This document shows positions 1 to 7,278 of a stretch of DNA of 9,125 nt, in pieces; the stretch's first letter is position 1; each line of letters starts with the position of its first letter. Below the pieces are notes generated by a model. It did not search any database. It was not told the origin of the DNA and worked only from the letters and a program-made list of their open reading frames with translations. Both the position numbers and the translations under genes were made by a program. This DNA is from Christensenella sp. UBA3700 (GTDB lineage: Bacteria > Bacillota > Clostridia > Christensenellales > UBA3700): positions 1 through 9,125 of the forward strand of contig DFIJ01000063.1 of the NCBI GenBank assembly GCA_002372775.1, written 5' to 3'.

Positions 1-1811
1 GAATGAAGTATTTCATGACAATTAAGCTTATATCTAATACTGTTAACCAATTCCCTCATAAGACATTTATCTGGGAAGGCATCGATGGTTCACAAGTACT
101 AGCTCATATGGAACCACAAGGTGACTATAACTCAGGTGCTACTGCATTTGCTTTATATAAATCTGATGCAAGAAATACAGAAAGAGATACTGTACCTATC
201 GCATTACAAATCTTCGGCGATGGAGATGGCGGCGGTGGCCCAAGTGAAGGACATATTGAATTTGTAAAACGTCATAAAGTTTGTCACTTCTCTAAGGCTG
301 TTAATTTCTTTGATGATTTAGAGAAAGAAAAAGATATTATCGCTACACACCATGGTGAATTATATTATGAACGTCACCAAGGTACTTATACATCTCAAGC
401 AAACAGCAAGAAATGGAACAGAAGAATTGAAGAACAACTTCACAAACTTGAATGGCTTGGTTCTTATGCTTACCTAAAAGGTATTAAGTACGATAGAGCT
501 AAGGTAGAAGAAATCTGGAAAGAAGTTCTTTTATATCAATTCCATGATATCTTACCAGGTTCATCTATTAAGAGAGTTTATGACGAATCTATAGCAAGAT
601 ATATCGTAATGAGCGAAGAGCTAGCAAAGATGGAAAAAGAACTTATTGAAAAGCTTTCAAAAGATTCTGCCCTAATGGCAATTAACCCAGTAGACTTTGC
701 TAGAGTTGAATATATTAAGAAAGAAGATAAGTGGTATAGCGCAAATCTTAACAAATATTCAACAGCTGAATTAGTTCCTGTAACAAAGGAATTCACTTCT
801 CTAAGCGCTCAAGATAACGTTATAGAGAACAATCTTGTAAAGGTTGCATTCAATAGAGATGGTTCTATTCTATCTTTCTACGACAAAGTAAATGATAAAG
901 AATTAGTTAAGGACTACTTCAATAAGTTTATAGTATTCTCAGATCCATTCATGTATTACAATGCATGGGATATTAAGATGAATTATAGAGATTTAGAAAA
1001 GTGGGAACCACATTTAACTGATGCTAAAACATATATCGATGGACCATGTGTAGTTAGAGAAAACACATACACATTCAATAAATCAAAGATTATACAAAAA
1101 GTTATTATTACAGATAATGACCCAATGGTTAAGTTTGATACTACAGTTGATTGGCATGAAAACATGAAGATGTTAAGAACAGAATTCATCCCTACTGTAT
1201 ATGCAGATAATGTTACATGCAACATTCCATTTGGTAACTTTGATAGAACTACTCACGAAGATGATTCAGTACAAAAGGCTCAATTCGAAATCTGCGCTCA
1301 AAAGTATATTAACCTTGATGACAAAGATTACGGCTGGGCATTATTAAACAACTGCAAATATGGCCATAGAGTAAAGAATGGATTAGTTTCTCTTGCATTA
1401 TTAAGATCACCTAAATTCCCTGATCCTACATGCGATAGAGGTCTTCATAGATTTACTTATGCCGTTCTTCCTCATAAAGAAAAATTTGCAGCAAGTGATG
1501 TATTAGCAAGAGGATATACATTAAATAATGAAATCGAAGTAATAGATAAGAAATTAGAAGTTGCTCCAATTATTTCTGCTAGTGCAAGAAACATCACAAT
1601 CGAAACTATTAAGGTTAGCGAAAACGAAGAAGGTTTAATCGTTAGAGCTTATGAAACTACAGGAAAGAAGACTTCTTGTAAATTTACAACTAGCGAAGAA
1701 TTTAAAGAAACATATGAAACAGATATGTTAGAGAATATTGAAAAGACTGTAGATTTACAAAAACAAGAATTCGGTCCATACGAGATTAAGACATTCTTCT
1801 TAAAGAAATAA
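1..1811 (+). CDS. Alpha-mannosidase, glycoside hydrolase family 38 (C-terminal part, 5' end outside window)
   Basis: Zinc-dependent retaining alpha-mannosidase that would release mannose from alpha-mannosides such as host glycans; no signal peptide can be judged because the N-terminus is missing. About 602 residues are visible, while family members of this type are about 1000 residues, so the nucleophile Asp and the first zinc ligands lie upstream. Counting from the ATG at position 3, I see the end of the catalytic domain (KYFMT, then FPHKTFIWEGIDGS at 17-30), a glycine-rich GDGDGGGGP loop (72-80), the helical-bundle signature HHGELYYERHQGTYTSQ (116-132) and YQFHDILPGSS (178-188), where H181 matches the family's last zinc ligand. 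The rest is beta-sandwich. The ATG at position 3 is internal: the partial codon before it fits the Gly of the usual GIKYF motif. These motifs resemble the Ams1/MAN2C1-type (cytosolic) subgroup. It is transcribed alone into a two-way terminator. Family assignment is firm; the substrate is not determined. Confidence 0.93.
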   Translation, partial: MKYFMTIKLISNTVNQFPHKTFIWEGIDGSQVLAHMEPQGDYNSGATAFALYKSDARNTERDTVPIALQIFGDGDGGGGPSEGHIEFVKRHKVCHFSKAVNFFDDLEKEKDIIATHHGELYYERHQGTYTSQANSKKWNRRIEEQLHKLEWLGSYAYLKGIKYDRAKVEEIWKEVLLYQFHDILPGSSIKRVYDESIARYIVMSEELAKMEKELIEKLSKDSALMAINPVDFARVEYIKKEDKWYSANLNKYSTAELVPVTKEFTSLSAQDNVIENNLVKVAFNRDGSILSFYDKVNDKELVKDYFNKFIVFSDPFMYYNAWDIKMNYRDLEKWEPHLTDAKTYIDGPCVVRENTYTFNKSKIIQKVIITDNDPMVKFDTTVDWHENMKMLRTEFIPTVYADNVTCNIPFGNFDRTTHEDDSVQKAQFEICAQKYINLDDKDYGWALLNNCKYGHRVKNGLVSLALLRSPKFPDPTCDRGLHRFTYAVLPHKEKFAASDVLARGYTLNNEIEVIDKKLEVAPIISASARNITIETIKVSENEEGLIVRAYETTGKKTSCKFTTSEEFKETYETDMLENIEKTVDLQKQEFGPYEIKTFFLKK

Positions 1812-1832
1812 AAATAATCACTATTAATACAA

Positions 1833-1860
1833 AAAGGACATATCAAGCGATATGTCCTTT
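1833..1860. terminator. Bidirectional rho-independent terminator between convergent mannosidase and lysC
   Basis: A perfect 12-bp inverted repeat, AAAGGACATATC / GATATGTCCTTT, encloses the 4-nt loop AAGC. It lies 21 nt after the mannosidase stop and 23 nt after the lysC stop. On the minus strand the stem runs into TTTTT; on the plus strand into TTTACTTTATA. It can therefore serve both convergent genes. Seen directly in the sequence; function inferred from position. Confidence 0.88.
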
Positions 1861-1883
1861 ACTTTATATATTTAATCTGAATC

Positions 1884-3200
1884 TTAATAGAAAGCGTGGT
1901 AAATAGCCTTTACTGCATTTTCATAATCGCTATCTGAAACACCAACGATAATGTTTAATTCGCTTGCGCCTTGGTCTAGCATTCTAATGTTAATCTTAGC
2001 ATTAGCAAGTGCTGTGCAAAGCTTTGCAGAACAACCTGGCTTGAATGCCATACCATGTCCTACTGTAGCGATTAGTGCAATGCCTCTCTTTAATTCAATA
2101 GCATCTGGGCTAACAGCAGCTCTGATCTTTTCGATAATAGCATCTTCCTTACCAGCGATTTCTGAATCAGCTACAACAACGCTCATTGTATCAATACCAC
2201 TTGGGATATGTTCTACTGAAACATTGTAATACTCTAATGCAGATAATACTTTTCTTACGAAAGCGATTTCGTTATTCATCATTGCTTTAGCAATAAAGAT
2301 AATGCTATATCCCTTCTTACCAGCAATACCTGTAACAGCTCTCTTATCTATAATTTCCTTAGGCATTGCAGATACAATCATTGTTCCAGCATTTGATGGT
2401 TCAAATGTATTCTTAATATTAATAGGAATATTGCTTACTCTTACTGGGAAGATTGAATCTGGGTGAAGAACGTTAGCTCCCATATAAGATAATTCTCTAA
2501 GTTCCTTATAAGATAACATGCTGATTTGTTGTGGATTTTCTACGATTCTTGGATCTGTAACCATGAATCCGTTAACGTCTGTCCAGTTTTCATAAAGCTT
2601 TGCATTAACTGCTCTAGCAACAACAGCACCAGAAACGTCAGAACCACCTCTTGAGAATGTATGAATAACACCAAGTTCATCAGCGCCATAGAATCCAGGA
2701 ATAACTGCCTTCTTAATAACAGATAACTTTTCAGCAACCTTCTTGTTTGTTTCTTCTGGCATGAATACGCCTTCTTGAGAGAATACCATAATGTCTTTAG
2801 CATCAACGAATTCATATCCAAGTTTTTGAGCCATAACAACAGCACTTAGATATTCACCACGTGAAGCACAGTATTCAGAAGAATGGAATTTAATCATTTC
2901 TTCTTCAACTTTATCTAGGTATGGATTAATATCAAACTTTAATCCAAGTTCTTCAACAATACCTGTGAATCTATCTCTGATCTTTGCAAAGTTTTCTTTG
3001 CATTCACCTTTGATTTCTAAATCATAGAAGCATGAATATAATAAGTCAGTAACCTTTATATCGTTTTTACTTCTCTTACCAGGAGCAGAAACAACAACAT
3101 AATTTCTGCCAGCATCACTCTTAACAATATCAGCTACTTGATTGATAGATGTAGCTGTTGCCATAGATGTTCCGCCAAATTTTGCAACCTTAAGATCCAT
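1884..3200 (-). CDS. lysC: Aspartokinase (aspartate kinase), monofunctional, with ACT domains
   Basis: Phosphorylates L-aspartate with ATP to give 4-phospho-L-aspartate, the first step toward lysine/diaminopimelate, threonine and methionine; cytoplasmic. The 438-residue protein has an amino-acid-kinase domain with KFGGTS (7-12), VVVSAPGKR (35-43), RGEYLSA (114-120), SRGGSD (183-188) and WTDVNG (206-211), then VRVSNIPINIKNT (253-265). Two C-terminal ACT regulatory domains follow (about 288-345 with EHIPSGID, and about 371-437). Length and order fit the stand-alone clostridial type; which amino acid inhibits it cannot be read from sequence. An ATG 15 nt further upstream is in frame, but the GGAG that would serve the chosen ATG lies inside it and nothing good precedes the upstream one, so I start at 3200. 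Single-gene unit with its own promoter; no L-box or T-box fits in the roughly 30-nt leader. Confidence 0.96.
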   Translation of the reverse strand: MDLKVAKFGGTSMATATSINQVADIVKSDAGRNYVVVSAPGKRSKNDIKVTDLLYSCFYDLEIKGECKENFAKIRDRFTGIVEELGLKFDINPYLDKVEEEMIKFHSSEYCASRGEYLSAVVMAQKLGYEFVDAKDIMVFSQEGVFMPEETNKKVAEKLSVIKKAVIPGFYGADELGVIHTFSRGGSDVSGAVVARAVNAKLYENWTDVNGFMVTDPRIVENPQQISMLSYKELRELSYMGANVLHPDSIFPVRVSNIPINIKNTFEPSNAGTMIVSAMPKEIIDKRAVTGIAGKKGYSIIFIAKAMMNNEIAFVRKVLSALEYYNVSVEHIPSGIDTMSVVVADSEIAGKEDAIIEKIRAAVSPDAIELKRGIALIATVGHGMAFKPGCSAKLCTALANAKINIRMLDQGASELNIIVGVSDSDYENAVKAIYHAFY

Positions 3201-3209
3201 TTTTATAAT

Positions 3210-3213
3210 CTCC
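3210..3213 (-). promoter_or_regulatory. Shine-Dalgarno site deciding the lysC start
   Basis: GGAG on the minus strand, 9 nt before the ATG at 3200. It overlaps the alternative upstream ATG (3213-3215), which itself has only a distant, weak purine stretch. This favours the shorter protein beginning MDLKVAKFGG. Confidence 0.7.
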
Positions 3214-3235
3214 ATAATTAAATTTTGTCTTCTCT

Positions 3236-3264
3236 ATTGTAGTGATTTAAGCGATTTTTTGCAA
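3236..3264 (-). promoter_or_regulatory. Sigma-A-type promoter of lysC
   Basis: Minus-strand TTGCAA (-35, at 3259-3264, 4/6 match) and TACAAT (-10, at 3236-3241, 5/6 match) are separated by exactly 17 nt. Transcription would start near 3229, giving a leader of about 30 nt. The -35 box sits right behind the T-tract of the upstream operon's terminator. No experimental support, but spacing and position are good. Confidence 0.7.
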
Positions 3265-3265
3265 C

Positions 3266-3301
3266 AAAAAAGGGGTCCTTTATAAATAAAGTACGCACCC
3301 C
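3266..3301 (-). terminator. Rho-independent terminator of the ppa-to-DUF1015 operon
   Basis: On the minus strand the element reads GGGGT, GCGTA, CTTTA, a TTTA loop, TAAAG, GG, ACCCC, then TTTTTT. The outer stem GGGGT/ACCCC and inner stem CTTTA/TAAAG are separated by an asymmetric internal loop. It starts 23 nt after the stop of the DUF1015 gene and ends just before the lysC promoter, so it separates the two transcription units. Confidence 0.8.
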
Positions 3302-3324
3302 CGTGTAAATAATATATAAAATAA

Positions 3325-4524
3325 TTATATCTTATGTGCCTCTAAGTAATATCTCTTACTTTCCGCATTACCCATTGAAAATGATTTTCTAGGCATAACA
3401 CCATATTTTCTAACATAATCAAAAAGTGTTGCTTTATCTATCTTTGGCATGAAAATTCCAACGCCTTTTTGCTTCATTTCAATATCTAATAAATAATTAT
3501 CTCCATGAATGTAATCGATCTTAATATTAGAATTAGCACTTACATAATCATCTAAAACTGATTGTATATCAGCAATAGCAATAGTTGGATCCTCATTAAC
3601 TGCTATATCTTCTAGTTTGCCTTTATATACAACTTGAATCTTGCCATTACCCTTTAGATTCTTCTTTAAATAATCTATGCAATCTTCATCCGCACCAATT
3701 ATAAATCTATGAATAGGTTCAAATACTATTGCTTCATCATGAACGTTTTGTAATTCGCATAAAGCAAATCTTGCTGGATGTGTTTTTATCTCTTCTTCAG
3801 TTAAAGATTGCTTTTTTAAATTCCAACTTTCCTTTGCTGAAGCTAGTGAGTGGTTTCCATCACCAACAACAAATAATAACTTATCGTCTCTATTCTCAAC
3901 CAAAGATAAAATATCTTTCTTAATATCTTCACTATTATTAACTAAATATCCCTTAATATGACCACCATTCATATTTAAATAAAAATCATATAACTTCTCA
4001 TATTTATCTTTATTATCTTCCAGTTTATTGAACACTTTGTTCTTAACATCATCCATAAAAATACAAATATGTGGAAGTTCTAAAGGTGCTTCTTTACGAA
4101 TTTCTATTCTAATTGGCAATCTTTCTTTTACAGTTCTTTCAGTGGCTCTAATTGGCAATTTTGCTTTTGGATTATAATCATATGCTTCAAGGTCAACACA
4201 AACCATTAGCCCTTTTCTATATACCCCTGGAGTTATTTCTCTTTCAACATAAATAAAGCCGTTATATTCATTAAAGATTCCTTTGTCTAAATACAATTGC
4301 ATAGTTGAATTAATCAAATCAACTTTTGCTTTATTGTCTATCTTATCTAAATAAACCTCTGGGAAAATCAAGTTAAGTGTAGAATATGAATTTTTCACAT
4401 ATTCTGCAAGTTTTATCCAATACTCAACTTGCGATGTGAATTGATCACACGCAATAACTGACCATTTCTCCAAATCAATACTCTTGTTTGGTAATAATAC
4501 TTTTGGAATCTCAAGATAACTCAT
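3325..4524 (-). CDS. DUF1015 family protein (COG4198)
   Basis: Soluble protein of 399 residues, the full family length, with no signal peptide or TM segment. Family hallmarks run from end to end: ACDQFTSQ (25-32), STLNLIFPEVYL (48-59), IRATERT (125-131), VGDGNHSLA (220-228), FEPIHR (268-273) and MPRKSFSMG (377-385) followed by KRYYLE near the C-terminus. The biochemical role of the family is not established to my knowledge; in many Firmicutes it is found beside serine-biosynthesis genes (serA/serC), which is not the case here. The conserved Asp/His/Arg-rich motifs suggest an enzyme, but I do not assign a reaction. It is the last gene of the operon, starting 3 nt after the cdaA stop, with an A/G-rich stretch (GAAAGAAAGAAG) inside the cdaA end as its ribosome site, so translation is probably coupled to cdaA. 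Confidence 0.92.
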   Translation of the reverse strand: MSYLEIPKVLLPNKSIDLEKWSVIACDQFTSQVEYWIKLAEYVKNSYSTLNLIFPEVYLDKIDNKAKVDLINSTMQLYLDKGIFNEYNGFIYVEREITPGVYRKGLMVCVDLEAYDYNPKAKLPIRATERTVKERLPIRIEIRKEAPLELPHICIFMDDVKNKVFNKLEDNKDKYEKLYDFYLNMNGGHIKGYLVNNSEDIKKDILSLVENRDDKLLFVVGDGNHSLASAKESWNLKKQSLTEEEIKTHPARFALCELQNVHDEAIVFEPIHRFIIGADEDCIDYLKKNLKGNGKIQVVYKGKLEDIAVNEDPTIAIADIQSVLDDYVSANSNIKIDYIHGDNYLLDIEMKQKGVGIFMPKIDKATLFDYVRKYGVMPRKSFSMGNAESKRYYLEAHKI

Positions 4525-4527
4525 ATA

Positions 4528-5370
4528 TTAGATAAACTTCTTTCTTTCTCTCTTCTTTGCGATTTCTTGTTTTGGCTTTGCGGAAATATTATAAGCAGAT
4601 TTAATTTCATCTAATAATCTTTCTGGAGTCATATATCTAACAATCTTACCATCTTGAACAACAGAGATAACACCTGTTTCTTCACTTACTACGATGGCAA
4701 ATACATCACTTTCTTCTGTAATACCGATGGCCGCTCTATGTCTTGTACCTAAGTCTTTAGCAATGTCTACTTCTTTAGATAAAGGCAAGAAACATCCTGC
4801 TGATAGAATTTTATTTCCTCTAACTACCACAGCCCCATCATGTAAAGGTCCTTTTGTACTAAAAATACTTTCTAATAAACCGGATGATATAATAGCGTTT
4901 AATTCTGTACCTGTATCTAATATTCTATCTGGAACAGCTGTTCTAACAATGATAATTAAAGCACCAACATCGTTCTTTGCCATGTTTTGACAAGCAGTAA
5001 CCATTTCGTGAGCTGCTGTTGTTAAAGCCTCATCAGAAGCATCATTGTCATATACCTTTCCTGATCCTCTTGCTAGCTTAGCAAATAGAACTTTAAAGTC
5101 ACTTTGATAAACAATAACAACTAGGAATAATAGGAAGATTGTCATGTAATCGAATACCTTTAGAGTGATTGTTAATCCGCTATTTGGTATCAATTGTGAA
5201 ACGATATATACTGCGATAAATACAAGCGCATAAATAGCTAAGAAAATAGCCATTCTAATAACTTGATGTCTTTTAAAGAATAAGAACAATAAAACTGCTA
5301 TTACTAAGAATGCTATTAAATCTACTACTGCACCCCATGATAATTTTTGAAAGTATTCCTCTAAATTCAT
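4528..5370 (-). CDS. cdaA: Diadenylate cyclase CdaA (DacA), membrane-bound c-di-AMP synthase
   Basis: Condenses two ATP into cyclic di-AMP plus two pyrophosphates; c-di-AMP controls potassium/osmolyte transport and wall homeostasis in Gram-positives. The 280-residue protein has three hydrophobic helices (about 13-32, 38-60, 70-88), then a cytoplasmic DisA_N/DAC domain (about 105-245). Active-site motifs are intact: GALI (136-139), PLHDGA (175-180, with the catalytic DGA), LGTRHR (207-212, with RHR) and SEETG (229-233). The segment after TM3 reads YQSDFK where CdaA proteins usually have FQPELR. The C-terminal tail (264-280) is strongly basic. The start has AGGAG 11 nt upstream. Canonical neighbours cdaR and glmM are missing; it follows an M28-like lipoprotein by 51 nt and precedes a DUF1015 gene by 3 nt. 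Family and activity class are firm. Confidence 0.95.
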   Translation of the reverse strand: MNLEEYFQKLSWGAVVDLIAFLVIAVLLFLFFKRHQVIRMAIFLAIYALVFIAVYIVSQLIPNSGLTITLKVFDYMTIFLLFLVVIVYQSDFKVLFAKLARGSGKVYDNDASDEALTTAAHEMVTACQNMAKNDVGALIIIVRTAVPDRILDTGTELNAIISSGLLESIFSTKGPLHDGAVVVRGNKILSAGCFLPLSKEVDIAKDLGTRHRAAIGITEESDVFAIVVSEETGVISVVQDGKIVRYMTPERLLDEIKSAYNISAKPKQEIAKKRERKKFI

Positions 5371-5389
5371 TTTATAATTTTCTCCTCAC

Positions 5390-5407
5390 CTAATATTAAT
5401 ATATTAG
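5390..5407. other. AT-rich perfect hairpin in the gap before cdaA
   Basis: CTAATAT / ATATTAG, a 7-bp perfect inverted repeat with loop TAAT, lies in the only sizeable gap (51 nt) inside the operon, just upstream of the cdaA ribosome site (AGGAG, 5383-5387). Only one pair is G-C and no T-tract follows, so it is not a convincing terminator. It could be an mRNA processing or attenuation element, or simple AT-rich chance. Confidence 0.3.
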
Positions 5408-5421
5408 AACCTAAAATTCAA

Positions 5422-6729
5422 TTATTGAAACACATCGTCTTCATTAATATCGTCATTTTTATCATCTTTATTTTGCTTAGGTTCTTCTGATTTCATTCCA
5501 AATATATCTTCTTCAACAATATCCTTCATGTCCATCTTTGGCACAAAGATAATATATTGTTCTTTATGTTTTCTAATATAATTTCTCGAGAATACAACAA
5601 CAGCAATAATTAGACCAATAGTTAATACTTTAAATGCTATAGAGAAGATATAATATGCTTCATTGCTTCTAGCAAATGCATTAACTTCATCTGGATTCTT
5701 AAAAGCATCAAGCTCTAATATATTGCCTTGATCAACTATTGTTCCAAGTACTGAATTAACAACGGTATTAAGATTCTTTACTATATTATCTTTTCCAACT
5801 CTTTTTATCATATTCTCGAATGTGTCATCAGATGTACCATATACATTACTCTTGCCAGATAATTCAACCCACGCTGGGATAGATTTATCTGTCCAGTTGA
5901 ATGATATATAAGAAACACTTGGGATAAACTCATTCATAAAATAATAATTATTACCGAACATACCAAAATGAGAATACTCATAAATAGAATCACTATCTAA
6001 ACTTGTAGATATAACTCTTTTGTCTTGTGGAACTGCACTGATACCTAAGTTTGCCTTATTAGCAACTGCATAGAAGTAATCGTTATAGTTAACGGCTTTA
6101 TCCCTACTATACATGTAGATATTATCTCCAGCTCCTAAGAAAGATAAATTAATCATAAGCGCTATGTTAGATTTTTGTTCTGCACTTAATTCATTAACAT
6201 AATGCTTAGCACCAGCCCAGTTGTATGCCCCTGCTCCAAAGAATACGATTTCTAAATTATAGTCTAAATCTATTGTCGCCATCTTTTGTGCAATAAGAAC
6301 TAGTGTAGCAATTGCAGCTCCACTTTCGTATGCGCCATCTGGGTTGCCTTGAAGAAGATCATAATTATTGTCCCATTGACAACCAATGATTATAGTCTTC
6401 TTTGCTCCCTCTTTTGCCTTCTTACAAATTATATTCTTTGTTGTTTTATTCTGTGATACTACAGTAAATTCTTGAGTTGATACACTATATCCCAAACCAC
6501 TCATTCCAGTAGAAACATATTCTATGAATAATTCAGATTCAGCACTTCCTGTTGTTCTATTAGCGTAGTTGGTGCTAACATCCCTTAGAAAACCATATAC
6601 AGTTTCAGATAAATCATAATCATTGATATTCTTAATTTCATAATCTGCACTAGAAGTACATGCCATGAAAGAACATGCCATTATCGCTACTATTAAAACA
6701 AGAACTAATACACTAAATACTTTCTTCAT
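5422..6729 (-). CDS. M28-peptidase-like lipoprotein, probably catalytically inactive, with C-terminal TM anchor
   Basis: A 435-residue envelope protein. The N-terminus (KK followed by a hydrophobic run at 4-18) ends in a lipobox-like FMAC with Cys24 (alternative IMAC, Cys19). Residues about 45-340 follow the M28 aminopeptidase pattern: NRTTGSAESELFIEYV (57-72), IIIGCQWD (113-120), DGAYESGAA (131-139), IVFFGAGAYNWAG (161-173), MINLSF (192-197), FIPSVSYISF (268-277) and VYGTSDDTFENM (296-307). Each usual zinc ligand is replaced: His by Q118, Asp by Y134/E135, Glu-Glu by G167-A168, Asp by S196 and His by G298. A TM helix spans about 358-380, followed by basic residues and an acidic tail (405-435), so the tail should be cytoplasmic. 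The start at 6729 shares ATGA with the preceding gene and has GGTGG upstream. An in-frame ATG 30 nt earlier would add ten residues and is less likely. Peptidase fold is likely; activity is unlikely; its role is unknown. Confidence 0.75.
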   Translation of the reverse strand: MKKVFSVLVLVLIVAIMACSFMACTSSADYEIKNINDYDLSETVYGFLRDVSTNYANRTTGSAESELFIEYVSTGMSGLGYSVSTQEFTVVSQNKTTKNIICKKAKEGAKKTIIIGCQWDNNYDLLQGNPDGAYESGAAIATLVLIAQKMATIDLDYNLEIVFFGAGAYNWAGAKHYVNELSAEQKSNIALMINLSFLGAGDNIYMYSRDKAVNYNDYFYAVANKANLGISAVPQDKRVISTSLDSDSIYEYSHFGMFGNNYYFMNEFIPSVSYISFNWTDKSIPAWVELSGKSNVYGTSDDTFENMIKRVGKDNIVKNLNTVVNSVLGTIVDQGNILELDAFKNPDEVNAFARSNEAYYIFSIAFKVLTIGLIIAVVVFSRNYIRKHKEQYIIFVPKMDMKDIVEEDIFGMKSEEPKQNKDDKNDDINEDDVFQ

Positions 6730-7277
6730 AATAGCACCACCATAATAATCGATGGCCATAATAGTGCACTAACTATAATTGGTCCATATTTCTTATCTAG
6801 ACCCTTCATAATTCTGAAATAAGTCCACACTAAAGCTAAACTTGCAAATATTAGTTTTAAAGATGTAGATAATATTCTAGAAAGTAATGGATAATACGTA
6901 AGTATTAAATCTAAACTTCCTAGTGCTATACATAATACTATAAACACTACATCAACTCTTCTTCTTAAACTATTCTTTCTAATACCTAGATTAAATAAGC
7001 GCATTCTAACATTGACATTATTAAATACGATATTTATCCAAAGACAATATAAGCCATAAAAAATAAGGCCTAAGATGAAAGGCAATATAAAACTTGAAGA
7101 GCCATAGAACAAACTAAAATCCGTTACCCCATATGAAGAATAATCATAAAATGGCAAAAGATTATATGTTGTTATTGATGATGCTATTGCGCTATAGCAC
7201 ATAGCTAGGTATAAGAGAATTCTTATAACTATCTCAATAGGCGTTTTCTTATTATTAACATCTTCTCTAAAATTCAT
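6726..7277 (-). CDS. Unrecognised five-TM membrane protein
   Basis: A 183-residue, very hydrophobic protein that I do not recognise. Predicted membrane segments are about 14-37, 60-85, 108-128, 130-154 and 164-183. Basic loops (91-107 with RMR and RRR; 155-163 with DKK) and the KK near the N-terminus put the N-terminus inside and the C-terminus outside by the positive-inside rule. The last residues MVVLL end inside the membrane. It begins 1 nt after the holA stop, with AAGGA at the end of holA as ribosome site, and its TGA overlaps the ATG of the M28-like gene (ATGA), so production of the two envelope proteins is probably coupled. No catalytic motif is visible. A partner or membrane scaffold of the M28-like protein is the simplest guess. 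Confidence 0.82.
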   Translation of the reverse strand: MNFREDVNNKKTPIEIVIRILLYLAMCYSAIASSITTYNLLPFYDYSSYGVTDFSLFYGSSSFILPFILGLIFYGLYCLWINIVFNNVNVRMRLFNLGIRKNSLRRRVDVVFIVLCIALGSLDLILTYYPLLSRILSTSLKLIFASLALVWTYFRIMKGLDKKYGPIIVSALLWPSIIMVVLL

Positions 7278-7278
7278 T

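Noticed and set aside
3..5. ATG at the left edge as the true start of the mannosidase
   Set aside because: It falls in the middle of the conserved GIKYF-type catalytic motif and the catalytic N-terminal part would be missing; the gene is cut by the window edge.
1951..2229. Plus-strand open frame opposite lysC
   Set aside because: It lies entirely antisense to the well-supported ACT-domain region and has no recognisable product; a shadow of a real gene.
2540..2845. Minus-strand open frame of about 100 codons inside lysC, another frame
   Set aside because: Leu/Ser-rich translation typical of a shifted frame, fully inside the intact aspartokinase gene.
4694..4990. Plus-strand open frame opposite cdaA
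   Set aside because: Antisense to the catalytic domain of CdaA with no ribosome site or family signature.
5371..5421. c-di-AMP riboswitch or separate promoter before cdaA
   Set aside because: The 51-nt gap is too short for a ydaO-type riboswitch and shows no spaced -35/-10 pair better than chance in this AT-rich stretch.
6726..6728. TGA as Trp (mycoplasma-type code), suggested by low GC
   Set aside because: Reading through would add only seven residues to the 5-TM protein, so this stop alone is not decisive; but all genes use TGG for Trp and stay open under the standard code.
6730..6759. Ten-residue longer N-terminus for the M28-like protein
   Set aside because: It would place MAIDYYGGAI before a standard MKK signal peptide and increase the overlap with the preceding gene; the ATGA overlap with GGTGG upstream is the better start.
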